Below, in pieces: positions 1 through 8,534 of a DNA stretch of 35,881 nucleotides. Position numbers and translations under genes: made by a program. Location of the stretch: NCBI GenBank assembly GCA_937923575.1, contig CALDUL010000090.1, positions 1-35,881 of the forward strand. Reading direction: 5' to 3'. Origin of the DNA: an uncultured Algimonas sp. (GTDB lineage: Bacteria; Pseudomonadota; Alphaproteobacteria; Caulobacterales; Maricaulaceae). Under the pieces are notes generated by a model that was given only the letters and a program-made list of their open reading frames with translations, did no database searches and had not been told where the DNA came from. The first letter of the stretch is position 1. Each line of letters opens with the position of its first letter.

Positions 1-1656
1 GGCCCGACGATCGAAAATGGTTTCTATTACGACTTCCACCGCGACGAGCCGTTCTCCGCGGACGACTTCGCCGCCATCGAGAAGAAGATGGCCTTCATCA
101 TCAATCGCAATGACAAATTCGAGCGGATGGAAATGCCGCGCGCCGAAGCAATCGCGCTGTTCAAGGAGCTGGGTGAGGACTTCAAGGTCGAGCTGATCGG
201 GGATCTGCCCGAGGACGAAGTGCTTAGCGTCTATAAACAGGGCAAGTGGTTCGATCTCTGTCGGGGGCCGCACCTGCCGAGCACGGGCAAGATCGGAAAG
301 GCGTTCAAGCTGATGAAGGTCGCCGGAGCCTATTGGCGCGGCGACAGCAATAATCCGCAGCTGCAGCGCATCTACGGCACGGCCTGGGCCACGCAGGAAG
401 AGCTCGACGCTCACCTAAAGCAAATCGAGGAAGCCGAAGCGCGTGACCATCGCCGCCTGGGTCGGCAGCTGGAGCTGTTCCACTTCCAAGAAGAGGCGCA
501 GGGCCAGGCCTTCTGGCACCCGAATGGCTGGACGCTCTACACGACCCTGATGGCCTATATGGCGCGTCGGCAGCGCGAATATGGCTATGCCGAAATCAAG
601 ACGCCGCAATTGATGGACCGCAAGTTCTGGGAGGCCTCCGGCCACTGGGAGAAGTATCGCGAGAACATGTTCGTCGCGGAGATCGCCGAAGAGGACAAGG
701 TTCTGGCGCTCAAGCCCATGAACTGCCCGTGCCACATTCAGGTCTTCAACCAGGGCATGAAGAGCTATCGTGATCTGCCCGTTCGCTACGCCGAATTCGG
801 CTCTTGCGCGCGCTATGAACCATCGGGCGCATTGCACGGCCTGATGCGCGTTCGAGGCTTTGTGCAGGATGACGGACACATCTTCTGCACGCTCGACCAG
901 GTGACAGACGAGGTCAAAGCCTTCACCGAGCTGCTCAAATCCGTCTATGCCGATCTGGGTTTCGACGACGTCAAAGTGAAATTCTCGACCCGACCCGACA
1001 TGCGCGTCGGCACGGATGAGTATTGGGACAAGGCGGAGGCGGCGCTGGAGGAGGCGGCAGGCGCCTCCGGTCTGGAAGTCGAATTGAACGAGGGCGACGG
1101 CGCTTTCTATGGCCCGAAGCTGGACTTCGTCCTGCGCGACGCCATTGGCCGCGAATGGCAGGCGGGGACGATCCAACTCGACCCCAATACGCCCGAGCGC
1201 CTGAACGCATCCTATGTCGGTGCGGACGATCAGAAGCACGCGCCCGTGATGCTGCACCGCGCCGTTCTTGGCTCCTTCGAGCGCTTCCTCGGCATTCTGA
1301 TCGAAAACTATGCGGGCAAGTTCCCGCTCTGGCTTTCGCCCGTGCAAGTCGTCGTCGCGACGATCACATCGGATGCCGACCCTTACGCCGAAGAGGTCGT
1401 CGCGAAGCTCAAGGCCGCTGGCCTGCGCGCCGAGATCGACACGCGCAATGAGAAGATCAATTACAAGATCCGCGAGCTGTCGGCCGATCGCAAGATACCG
1501 GTGATCGCTGTCGTCGGCCGCCGCGAAGCGGAAGAGGGCAAGCTCGCGCTCCGCCGTCTCGGCAGCCAGGGCCAGCAGATCGTGACCGTCGAGGACGCCA
1601 TTTCGGCCCTCACGGATGAGGCCACCGCGCCGGACCTGAAGCGGGCCGCGGGCTAG
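1..1656 (+). CDS. thrS: Threonine--tRNA ligase, 5' end outside the window
   Basis: Charges tRNA-Thr with threonine in the cytoplasm. The reading frame is open from base 1, so the N-terminal TGS domain and start codon lie upstream; 551 residues are visible. The first codons read [12 protein letters not shown], the conserved entry into the editing domain, which fits a truncated window edge rather than a start at the ATG at 88. The class II core follows with [11 protein letters not shown] (zinc-ligand Cys), the motif 2 region around [17 protein letters not shown], and [19 protein letters not shown]. The C-terminal anticodon-binding domain begins near PVQVVVATI. The family is normally about 640-660 residues, so roughly 90-100 are missing. 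The next gene starts 4 bases after the stop. Identity is very secure. Confidence 0.98.
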   Translation, partial: GPTIENGFYYDFHRDEPFSADDFAAIEKKMAFIINRNDKFERMEMPRAEAIALFKELGEDFKVELIGDLPEDEVLSVYKQGKWFDLCRGPHLPSTGKIGKAFKLMKVAGAYWRGDSNNPQLQRIYGTAWATQEELDAHLKQIEEAEARDHRRLGRQLELFHFQEEAQGQAFWHPNGWTLYTTLMAYMARRQREYGYAEIKTPQLMDRKFWEASGHWEKYRENMFVAEIAEEDKVLALKPMNCPCHIQVFNQGMKSYRDLPVRYAEFGSCARYEPSGALHGLMRVRGFVQDDGHIFCTLDQVTDEVKAFTELLKSVYADLGFDDVKVKFSTRPDMRVGTDEYWDKAEAALEEAAGASGLEVELNEGDGAFYGPKLDFVLRDAIGREWQAGTIQLDPNTPERLNASYVGADDQKHAPVMLHRAVLGSFERFLGILIENYAGKFPLWLSPVQVVVATITSDADPYAEEVVAKLKAAGLRAEIDTRNEKINYKIRELSADRKIPVIAVVGRREAEEGKLALRRLGSQGQQIVTVEDAISALTDEATAPDLKRAAG

Positions 1657-1660
1657 CCGC

Positions 1661-2920
1661 GTGACGCTCCCCGGCTGGCTCGATCGGACATTGTCCGCAT
1701 GGCTGGCTTTCTGGTTAAGCCTCGCCGTTGTCTATAATCATGCCGGCGCATTGGCCTGGGCCGGGCTGGTCGTCATTCTCGGCGCGACGGGACTGGTTGC
1801 GCTAATCCCGCGTGTCGTGGCTGACCGTCGATACTTGGCCCCCGCGCTCCCGTTTCTCGGCGTTTTGGCCGCGCTGTTCATCTGGATGATGGTGACGACG
1901 GCGTGGGGCGAACACGGGCCGGACACGGCGTGGCGGTTGGCGACACAGGCGCTGATCGGGATCGGCGTCCCAATCTTGCTGGTTAGCCGTTCGGAGCGTT
2001 TGAAGCGCAATCTCTCGCATATTCTCATGGCGACGGCGCTGGCCGGAGTGGCGGTCATCCTCGCCGACGCGGCGAGTGGATATGGCCTGTCGTTGACGCT
2101 CGACCCGGTCGGTGCGGGTGAGGACCTGAATTACCGGCAGGGTGAAGCGGAGATGCATCTCGGCCGCGGGCAGGTGGCGTGGGCGCTGATGACGCCGCTG
2201 CTATTGGCGCTGATGGCAAAACGCCTGCCCAAGGGCGCGGCATGGGCGGCGGGTCTGGCATTCGTCGGACTGCTGGTCGCAGGTTGCGTGCTCAACCGAC
2301 TCTACACGCCGGTGATCATATTGTTAGGTGCGCTGCCGCTCTTTGCCCTCGGCTGGGCCGCACCGAAGCTCGCGTTCCGGCTGTCCGGCGCGACGGCGGT
2401 CCTCTCAATCGCTCTGGCCCCCATAGTAGGACTGGTCTCGCGACAGGCCAGCGAAGGGTTCATGGCACGGCTTCCCATGAGCTGGGATCACCGGCTGCGC
2501 ATGTGGGACTACACGCTCGCCCGCTCCATGGAGCGCCCGCTGCTGGGTCACGGGCTGGATGCGTCGCGCAATATGCAGGACGGCTTTACGACGCGCATCG
2601 GCGTCGACATCCCCTATATCTCGCTGCATCCGCATAATGTCGGGCTGCAAGCCTGGTTGGAGCTCGGCGCGATTGGGGCGCTGCTCATGGCGGCGGCGGT
2701 GGGACTGGGGATCCAGCTCGCAAGCCGGCTTGCAGATGGTTCGCGCGCAAGGCTCGCTGCGCTGTCGGGGCTGGTCATGGGCATGAGTGTCGGCGGCGCG
2801 GTGACCGTGGGGGCATGGCAATATTGGTGGTGGGGTCTGATTGTCATGGCCGCAATGTTGATCGCGCTCATTCCTGATCATGGGCCGAACGACGTGCTGG
2901 AGCTGAAGGCCGAAGCATGA
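1661..2920 (+). CDS. O-antigen ligase/polymerase-like membrane protein (Wzy_C/WaaL family)
   Basis: A 419-residue multi-pass inner-membrane protein with about ten hydrophobic segments. The segment SWDHRLRMWDYTLARSMERP followed by LLGHGLDASRN and SLHPHNVGLQAWLELGAIG is the typical O-antigen ligase/polymerase signature: periplasmic loop, then the HPHN stretch, then the last membrane helices. The family either ligates polymeric O-antigen to lipid A-core or polymerises repeat units; the sequence alone does not separate WaaL from Wzy. The start is GTG at 1661, 4 bases after thrS, and the gene's last bases overlap the start of the next glycosyltransferase (ATGA), so the two are probably translationally coupled. 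The neighbouring glycosyltransferases support an envelope polysaccharide role. Confidence 0.85.
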   Translation: MTLPGWLDRTLSAWLAFWLSLAVVYNHAGALAWAGLVVILGATGLVALIPRVVADRRYLAPALPFLGVLAALFIWMMVTTAWGEHGPDTAWRLATQALIGIGVPILLVSRSERLKRNLSHILMATALAGVAVILADAASGYGLSLTLDPVGAGEDLNYRQGEAEMHLGRGQVAWALMTPLLLALMAKRLPKGAAWAAGLAFVGLLVAGCVLNRLYTPVIILLGALPLFALGWAAPKLAFRLSGATAVLSIALAPIVGLVSRQASEGFMARLPMSWDHRLRMWDYTLARSMERPLLGHGLDASRNMQDGFTTRIGVDIPYISLHPHNVGLQAWLELGAIGALLMAAAVGLGIQLASRLADGSRARLAALSGLVMGMSVGGAVTVGAWQYWWWGLIVMAAMLIALIPDHGPNDVLELKAEA

Positions 2921-3768
2921 GCCGTGCGCGCATTTCCGTGGTCATGGTCAGCTACCACACCGGGCCTGCGCTGTTCGAAGCCATTCGCGCCGTGCTGGCG
3001 GATCCCGACCTCACCGAGATCATTCTGGTGGACAACGGCAATCCCGCGGCGGCGCGCCGCGCGCTGGTCAGCGAATTCGGCACCGAAGACCGCTTTCGCC
3101 TCTTGCAGGGTCACGGCAATATCGGCTTCGCGCGCGGCTCCAACTACGGCGCGGAAATGAGTTCCGGCGACGCGGTCCTGTTCCTCAACCCCGACGCCAT
3201 CCTGGAGCCGGGCGCGGCGCGGCAGATGCTCGAAGCGGGACAGAAAAGCGGGCACTTACCCTGGCTTTCCGGCGGGCGTTTGGTGGACGGACAGGGCGTC
3301 GAGCAGCGTGGCTCGCGGCGCGGCACGGTCAGCCTGTTCTCCGTGCTGCTCGCCTTTACCCTGCTCGACCGTTTGCCCGGTATACGCTCCTATAATTATC
3401 ACCGCGATCCACTCCCGAGCGCGCCCGTGTCCATGCCGACCGTGTCGGGTGCCGTGATGATGCTGGACCGCGCGAGCCTAAAAGCAGTCGGCGGGTTCGA
3501 CGCGGGCTACTTCCTCCATGTCGAGGACATCGCGATCTGCCGTGCGGTGCGCGAAGTGGGGGGCGGCGTCGTCTTCGTGCCAGATGCGCGCGCGCGTCAC
3601 TATGGCTCCACCTCGGAGGCGCCGACCCTAACCGTTGAGTGGCACAAAGTGCGCGGTTTCTTTCGCTATTTCTGGGCGGGGCGTTCTGTCGGGTCCAAGC
3701 TTGGGATCGTCCTGCTGGGCCCCTTCATCGCGGCGGCAATTCTGGGGCGGGCTCTCTTCTCTCGCTAA
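2917..3768 (+). CDS. Glycosyltransferase family 2 (rhamnosyltransferase-like)
   Basis: A 283-residue cytoplasmic GT2 enzyme expected to transfer a nucleotide-activated sugar in polysaccharide assembly. The GT-A fold is visible: ISVVMVSYHTGP at the N terminus, IILVDNGNP, then GNIGFARGSNYGAEMSSGDAV and the DXD-equivalent FLNPDA. The acceptor-side segment GGFDAGYFLHVEDIAICRAV is typical of WcaE/RfbF-like rhamnosyltransferases. The C terminus has one hydrophobic stretch (GIVLLGPFIAAAILG). Its ATG overlaps the stop of the upstream ligase-like gene by 4 bases. The 3' end overlaps the convergent GT39 gene by 44 bases, and its TAA stop lies inside the first unit of a 15-base tandem repeat. The sugar and acceptor cannot be told from the sequence. 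Confidence 0.9.
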   Translation: MSRARISVVMVSYHTGPALFEAIRAVLADPDLTEIILVDNGNPAAARRALVSEFGTEDRFRLLQGHGNIGFARGSNYGAEMSSGDAVLFLNPDAILEPGAARQMLEAGQKSGHLPWLSGGRLVDGQGVEQRGSRRGTVSLFSVLLAFTLLDRLPGIRSYNYHRDPLPSAPVSMPTVSGAVMMLDRASLKAVGGFDAGYFLHVEDIAICRAVREVGGGVVFVPDARARHYGSTSEAPTLTVEWHKVRGFFRYFWAGRSVGSKLGIVLLGPFIAAAILGRALFSR

Positions 3769-5578
3769 GGCCTGTCTCGCTGAGGGGTGTCTCGCTGAGG
3801 GGTGTCTCGTTGAGCGGCGAATCGCTAATCGGCCTCCCGGACGCGGGGCAGGGCTTTTGTCCCAACAGCACGAGATCTACCTCATCGGCGCGCGTGTAGT
3901 TGAAGCCCTTGATGCGGCTGCGCTCGAACAGGCACACCCCGGTCTCCTCAGCCGAAGCCAGCGCGACAGCGACGCTGCCGGGCACGAGGCGTTCATCGAG
4001 CACCAGCGTTCCGCCTTCCCAAGTCTCGAATTTGTGCCAGGGAATGGTCTCGCCAAATTGCGTGTTTCCCGTCCCGGCATAGTAGCGCAGGCTGTCTTCG
4101 CCGTAGAACAGCGACAAGATCGGCGCGGGCGACGCCGCCACGATGCGCTGGCTCAGCGACAGGGGTGAGGCGCCCGGCAGCAGCAGGCCGTAAGTCAGCA
4201 CCGATAGGGGGATTGCCGAAAGCCCGGCTGCGATCACGGCGCTGCGCATCTTCGCCAGGATCGTACAGATCAGCGCAACCAGCGCGGCGAGCGCTGCGAA
4301 GACGGCCGCCGCGATGGCCACTCTCCAGTAGTTTGGATCGCCGAATTGCGCCTGGACCGACAGGATCAGGCCGAGCAGCGCCGCCGATACGACGAGGAAC
4401 ATGAGTGCAGACGCCCAACGCGTAGCGGCATATTGCTTCGCACCCCAGATCGCCACGACCGCGCCCGCCATGGCGATGCAGAGCGCGGGGTACAGTGGCA
4501 GGGCATAGTGAGGCAGCTTGGTCGGGACGAGTTCCAGCACGATCCAGAACGGCACCACCCAGGCGATGGCCAGCCGCATCCCACGCGCCGGCAGGCTGTC
4601 GCCGCCACGTCGGGCGGCCTGCCAGGCAAAGACCGCGCCGGGCAGCAGGAAGAGCGCGGAGGGCCAGAGGCCGATCCAGACGGCGATGAGGTGATAGCCG
4701 GGCGGTCCGCCGTGATCCTCCTGCGCGGTCGCGAGCTTTCCACCAAAGTCGCGTCCCAGCGACTCCGCAAAGAAGGCTCCATCCGTCGCCAACCCGATGG
4801 CGATGACCCACGGCAGCCAGATCGCGAAAAAGATCACAATCGGCAACGGCGCCATCAGGGGCTTCGCCCAGCTGAGCCGCCGCTCCCAAGCCCACAGCCC
4901 GCCAAGCGCCAGCAGCGCAATCGCCGGTCCAACGGGTCCCTTGATCAACACAGCCGCGCCCAGCCCGATCCAGAACAGCCACGCCGCCCCCCGCATGCGG
5001 CCCGCGCGGAGCCTGCCCAAGGCGGCGAAGACGGCAGTCGTGCTGGCCAGCAAAAGCGCGTCTGTCTTGGCCATATGGGCCTCAAATGTGAACAGCAGCG
5101 AGGTCGCGAGCATGGCGCCCGCTAGAGCCGCACCCTTGCGCCCGACGATGGGCGTTGCTGCGAGATAGGTCAGTAGCACGGTGAGAAGACCGCCCAGCAC
5201 GCTCGGCAGTCGTTGCGCCCATAGTCGCTCTCCGGGCCGCTCTCCCGGCGCGCCGAAGTCGGTCATTTTCAGCATGGCGGCCTGCGCCCAATAGGCGCCG
5301 ATCGGCTTCTTGTTTCGTGCGCGCTCGCCGAGGCGGATTTCGACATAGTCGCCGCTCTCGACCATCTGCACGGATGACTGCGCAAAGCGCGCCTCGTCGC
5401 GGTCGATCACCGGGAGCGAGGACAGCCCGGGCAGCGCCATGAGCAGGACGAGCAGGCTGAGCCCAAGCAGGTGCCACCGGCGTTTCGGCAGCGTTCCGTT
5501 CGTTGTCGCAGTTCCGCTCACGAGGCGGCGGTTAGCGGCCATTGAACGCGCTCGCAACACCTGCCAAAGCGCCGACAT
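3725..5578 (-). CDS. GT39 (ArnT-like) polyprenyl-phosphate-sugar glycosyltransferase
   Basis: A 617-residue integral membrane protein of the PMT/ArnT superfamily, which moves a sugar from a polyprenyl-phosphate donor onto lipid A, core or protein on the periplasmic side. The first periplasmic loop holds the expected acidic pair in VIDRDEARFAQ, followed by KKPIGAYWAQAA. About eleven hydrophobic helices follow and then a soluble C-terminal region. The C terminus ends in repeats PLNET-PLSET-PLSET-GLSER encoded by a 15-base tandem repeat. The ATG at 5578 shares bases with the ATG of the opposing gene. A second ATG at 5542 (residue 13) is a fair alternative; GGAG about 12 bases upstream slightly favours 5578. 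The divergent ArnC/DPM-like gene could supply its lipid-linked sugar (inference). Confidence 0.88.
   Translation of the reverse strand: MSALWQVLRARSMAANRRLVSGTATTNGTLPKRRWHLLGLSLLVLLMALPGLSSLPVIDRDEARFAQSSVQMVESGDYVEIRLGERARNKKPIGAYWAQAAMLKMTDFGAPGERPGERLWAQRLPSVLGGLLTVLLTYLAATPIVGRKGAALAGAMLATSLLFTFEAHMAKTDALLLASTTAVFAALGRLRAGRMRGAAWLFWIGLGAAVLIKGPVGPAIALLALGGLWAWERRLSWAKPLMAPLPIVIFFAIWLPWVIAIGLATDGAFFAESLGRDFGGKLATAQEDHGGPPGYHLIAVWIGLWPSALFLLPGAVFAWQAARRGGDSLPARGMRLAIAWVVPFWIVLELVPTKLPHYALPLYPALCIAMAGAVVAIWGAKQYAATRWASALMFLVVSAALLGLILSVQAQFGDPNYWRVAIAAAVFAALAALVALICTILAKMRSAVIAAGLSAIPLSVLTYGLLLPGASPLSLSQRIVAASPAPILSLFYGEDSLRYYAGTGNTQFGETIPWHKFETWEGGTLVLDERLVPGSVAVALASAEETGVCLFERSRIKGFNYTRADEVDLVLLGQKPCPASGRPISDSPLNETPLSETPLSETGLSERREPAPELPPR
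3758..3832. repeat. 15-base tandem repeat, five units, across a convergent gene overlap
   Basis: Units start at 3758, 3773, 3788, 3803 and 3818. The second and third are identical (TGTCTCGCTGAGGGG), the fourth differs at two positions, and the outer two are more diverged. On the minus strand each unit encodes five residues near the C terminus of the GT39 protein (PLSET and variants). On the plus strand the TAA of the upstream glycosyltransferase lies in the first unit at 3766-3768. Confidence 0.9.
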
Positions 5579-6302
5579 GTCCTTGGATGTCTCCGTCGTA
5601 CTACCTGCCTATAATGAGAGCGGGAATCTGCGACCGCTCATCGAGGAAATCGCGACCGCGCTGGATGGGCGGGCCTATGAAGTTCTCGTGGTGGATGACG
5701 GTTCGACGGATGACACGCGCGCGCGGCTGCTCGCCATGAAAGCGGATTTCCCTGCGCTGCGCGTGCTCGCCCACCGTGCCAATGCCGGACAGAGCCGCGC
5801 CGTGCGCACGGGTATTCTGGCGGCGACGGGCGACATCATTGCAACGCTCGACAGCGACGGACAGAACGACCCTGCCGATCTGCCGGGCATGCTCGACCAG
5901 CTCACACGCTCGGACGCGCCGGACAATCTCTCCATGGTCGGTGGCCGCCGGGTAAAGCGAAAGGACACGGCCGCCAAGCGCATGGCGTCGCGTGTCGGCA
6001 ACGGCGTGCGCAAACGGCTGCTGCATGACGAGGCTGACGATACGGGCTGCGGTATCAAGGTCTTCCGCCGGGAGGCCTTCCTGCGGCTTCCGTATTTCGA
6101 CCACATCCACCGCTATCTGCCCGCGCTAATGCTGCGTGAGGGTTATGCCTGCGAGTACCGCGATGTGAATCACCGCGAGCGCGGGGAGGGCGAGAGCAAA
6201 TATACCAATCTGGGCCGGCTGAAGGTGTCGATCAATGATCTGCGCGGTGTGCGGTGGCTCCTGTCTCGGGCGCGCAATCCGGGCGGTTGGGATGAAATCT
6301 AA
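5577..6302 (+). CDS. DPM1/ArnC-like polyprenyl-phosphate glycosyltransferase (GT2)
   Basis: A 241-residue GT2 enzyme that would attach a nucleotide-activated sugar to a polyprenyl phosphate at the inner membrane. It shows SVVLPAYNESGNL, the nucleotide-binding VVDDGSTDDT, the metal-binding DSDGQNDP and DTGCGIKVFRREAF. The end, GRLKVSINDLRGVRWLL, is typical of dolichol-phosphate-mannose-synthase-like proteins that lack C-terminal membrane helices. The start is ATG at 5577, directly before SLDVSVVLPAYNE; the longer reading from 5439 adds 46 residues antisense to the GT39 gene and is rejected. No good Shine-Dalgarno is visible. It is divergent from the GT39 gene. RgtE/ArnC with RgtA-D/ArnT are the known precedents for such a pair. 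Confidence 0.88.
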   Translation: MSLDVSVVLPAYNESGNLRPLIEEIATALDGRAYEVLVVDDGSTDDTRARLLAMKADFPALRVLAHRANAGQSRAVRTGILAATGDIIATLDSDGQNDPADLPGMLDQLTRSDAPDNLSMVGGRRVKRKDTAAKRMASRVGNGVRKRLLHDEADDTGCGIKVFRREAFLRLPYFDHIHRYLPALMLREGYACEYRDVNHRERGEGESKYTNLGRLKVSINDLRGVRWLLSRARNPGGWDEI

Positions 6303-6311
6303 CGCGAAGTT

Positions 6312-6327
6312 TTAACCGAAGGTTAAC
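6312..6327 (+). promoter_or_regulatory. CtrA box, perfect TTAA-N7-TTAAC
   Basis: TTAACCGAAGGTTAAC matches the full CtrA recognition consensus of Caulobacter-type alphaproteobacteria. It lies 22 bases before the ATG at 6350 and downstream of the preceding gene's stop. The core TTAACC-GAA-GGTTAA is palindromic. CtrA can activate or repress from such positions; which applies is not visible. Confidence 0.65.
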
Positions 6328-6349
6328 CGTAACGTCCGACATCCGTGTC

Positions 6350-6787
6350 ATGCGGGCTCTGTCCATACTTCCACTGATGACGATTCCGGTCGTGATCTAC
6401 AATCTGATGGCGCTGTCGGGTCAGACCTTCGGCTCGGTTGCGCAGATGCGTGTGCGGTTGGACACGGATTTTCTGTCAGTGCCGATGGCGTCCGGTGTAA
6501 ACTGGGCGATTACGCCGGGTCATGCGCTGATCGCAGCGTCGCTGCTCTGCCTCTTCTTCGAGCTCATAAAGTCGACTGGAACGGGCCGCGCCGCGGTGAT
6601 GAACCACGCCTTCTCGCTCGTGCTGTTCATCATCTGCCTGGTTGAGTTTCTGCTGCTGCCCGCCTTTGCGACCAGCGTCTTTTTCATGGTCGGCGGGATG
6701 TGTTTACTGGATGTGCTAGCAGGTTTTATGGTCACCATTGCAAGCGCGAGGCGAGATTTCTCCGTCGAGCCCGCCTTCGCCGATTGA
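6350..6787 (+). CDS. Small four-helix membrane protein of unknown function
   Basis: A 145-residue protein I do not recognise by family. It has four clear hydrophobic segments, near residues 2-24, 49-70, 82-105 and 106-130, and short loops. A conserved-looking helix contains SLVLFIICLVEFLLLPAFA. It ends with a short charged tail. The gene starts at ATG 6350; a second in-frame ATG at 6377 would leave the first helix shortened. It follows a perfect CtrA box and is followed 49 bases later by the EAL-domain gene, so co-expression with c-di-GMP turnover is possible but only inferred. The topology suggests an inner-membrane location. Confidence 0.75.
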   Translation: MRALSILPLMTIPVVIYNLMALSGQTFGSVAQMRVRLDTDFLSVPMASGVNWAITPGHALIAASLLCLFFELIKSTGTGRAAVMNHAFSLVLFIICLVEFLLLPAFATSVFFMVGGMCLLDVLAGFMVTIASARRDFSVEPAFAD

Positions 6788-6836
6788 CCGGTGCTGTGGT
6801 GCAGTTCTTTAACGACTCGCCCCTAGGTTGCAGTGC

Positions 6837-8486
6837 ATGTCACGGCGACCACTTTTGATGAATCCCCGTCTTCGTGACGATCCCGCGCCGGATCCGGTAG
6901 CGACGGCCTTTCGGCTGGGCGCGCTGTCGCCCTTCCATATAGGCGCGGACGGCGCGCTGAATTTCGTCGATCCCTCTCTGACCGAACAGATCCTGCGTCT
7001 GCGGGTCGGCAGTCTGCAAAGCGGCTCGAAACATTGGGAAGCGCGCATGAGCGCGCCCGATGTGCGAACCCGTCGCAGTATGGTCTCAAGCCTGTCCTGG
7101 GTCGGGGCGCAGGGCGCAATGGACTACGCGCTCCGCGACGGACGCGGGGAACAGCGCTGGGTGCGAGAAACCCTCGAAGCCATGGAGGTGTCTGATGGCC
7201 GCCCGCAGCTGATCCACGGCGCACTGCAGGACATCACCGCAGAGTACGAAGGCCGCGACCGCCTACTTTGGGACGCGCGCCACGACGCGGCGACCGGACT
7301 GCCCAACTCCGCGAGTTTTATTGAATCCGCCAACACGCTCGGCGCGCTGGCCGCCCGAGTGAGCGCGCCCGCCAGCCTGTTACGCGTTCGTCCGACGAAT
7401 CTGGAGGACCTACGCGAAGTCTACGGCTCCGAAGTCGGCGACCGTATTCTGTCGCTGATGGCGCGGCGGATGGAGGATGATGTTCGCGCCCCCGATGCTT
7501 TGGGTCGTCTCGGAGGGGCGGATTTTGGTGTGGCTATGATCGGCCAGCCGGAAGGGCCCTCCGCCCGCCTGCAAGCCGTGCTATCCGAGACCCCCTATGC
7601 CACTCCGTTCGGCCCGCTCTATCTCGACATTGCGATCACAGCGCGGGCGCTGAACGACATGGCCGACAGCGCGGAGGTCGCTTTGCGGGACACTCGGGCG
7701 GACCTCGATGGTAGTGCGGTCAGCGCCGCCACCGCCCCCGATGCTGCGCGCAACACCGTCCTCGCCGCACTGGATGAGGACCGGATCAGCCTGGCGTTCC
7801 AGCCGATTGTCGACGCGCAGACGGGGCAGCTCCATCACCACGAATGCCTGTTGCGTATTCGCTGCGAGGACGGGCGGGTTATCAGCGCGTGGGAGATGAT
7901 CCGCGACGCGGAAGCGCTCGGCCTGGTTCACAGTCTGGACCGTCGCGCCCTTGCGCTCGCCGTACCGCATCTGCGCTCCAGTCCCGAAACGCGGTTGGCC
8001 CTCAATGTCTCGGCCGGAACGCTCGGTAATGCGAATCACGCCGATAGCTATATTGCCGCCCTGCATGAGCTGGGCGAAATGGCCGCGCGCGTGACGATCG
8101 AAATGACCGAGACGCTTGCCGTGGACGACCCGGCACAGGCTTCGCGCTTTTCAGCAGCGGTCCGCTCCATCGGCTGTCAATTCGCTATCGATGACTTCGG
8201 CTCCGGCTACACGACCTTCCGCAATCTGATGGCCGTCGAAGCCGACACGATCAAGATCGACGGCGCGCTGATCCGCGGCATTGCGACCGATGAGAACAAG
8301 CAGACCTTCATGCGCATGATGGTCGATCTGGCGCACACTTTCTCCGTCAAGACGGTCGCGGAGATGGTCGAGACGAGCGCGGACGCAGCCGTGCTTCGCC
8401 GCATCGGGGCCGACTATCTGCAGGGATACCACTTCGGACATCCCGCGCCCGCCCCGAATTGGAGCCGGCTCGGTCAGTTAGCATAA
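6837..8486 (+). CDS. EAL-domain protein with degenerate GGDEF (c-di-GMP phosphodiesterase-like)
   Basis: A 549-residue soluble protein. A PAS-like N-terminal part ends near GALQDITAEYEGRDRL, leads through RHDAATGLPN into a diguanylate-cyclase-like domain, and ends in an EAL domain (about residues 310-545). The GGDEF motif reads GGADF (about 226-230), so cyclase activity is unlikely. The EAL motif reads ECL (Glu about 336). The other catalytic-type residues remain: LNVSA, EMTET, IDDFGSGY, TIKIDG, VAEMVE and YLQGYHFG. That predicts a possibly active c-di-GMP phosphodiesterase. ATG 6837 is chosen over TTG 6828; ATG 6858 is also possible. The membrane-protein gene with the CtrA box is upstream. 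No transmembrane segment is seen. Confidence 0.88.
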   Translation: MSRRPLLMNPRLRDDPAPDPVATAFRLGALSPFHIGADGALNFVDPSLTEQILRLRVGSLQSGSKHWEARMSAPDVRTRRSMVSSLSWVGAQGAMDYALRDGRGEQRWVRETLEAMEVSDGRPQLIHGALQDITAEYEGRDRLLWDARHDAATGLPNSASFIESANTLGALAARVSAPASLLRVRPTNLEDLREVYGSEVGDRILSLMARRMEDDVRAPDALGRLGGADFGVAMIGQPEGPSARLQAVLSETPYATPFGPLYLDIAITARALNDMADSAEVALRDTRADLDGSAVSAATAPDAARNTVLAALDEDRISLAFQPIVDAQTGQLHHHECLLRIRCEDGRVISAWEMIRDAEALGLVHSLDRRALALAVPHLRSSPETRLALNVSAGTLGNANHADSYIAALHELGEMAARVTIEMTETLAVDDPAQASRFSAAVRSIGCQFAIDDFGSGYTTFRNLMAVEADTIKIDGALIRGIATDENKQTFMRMMVDLAHTFSVKTVAEMVETSADAAVLRRIGADYLQGYHFGHPAPAPNWSRLGQLA

Positions 8487-8534
8487 GCCAAGACAGGCGC
8501 TGTCCAAGCGGAGCAGCCGTGCTAGGCCCGGCCC

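Noticed and set aside
415-1347. 310-codon open frame antisense to thrS
   Set aside because: Shadow of the conserved thrS codons; no own start signals.
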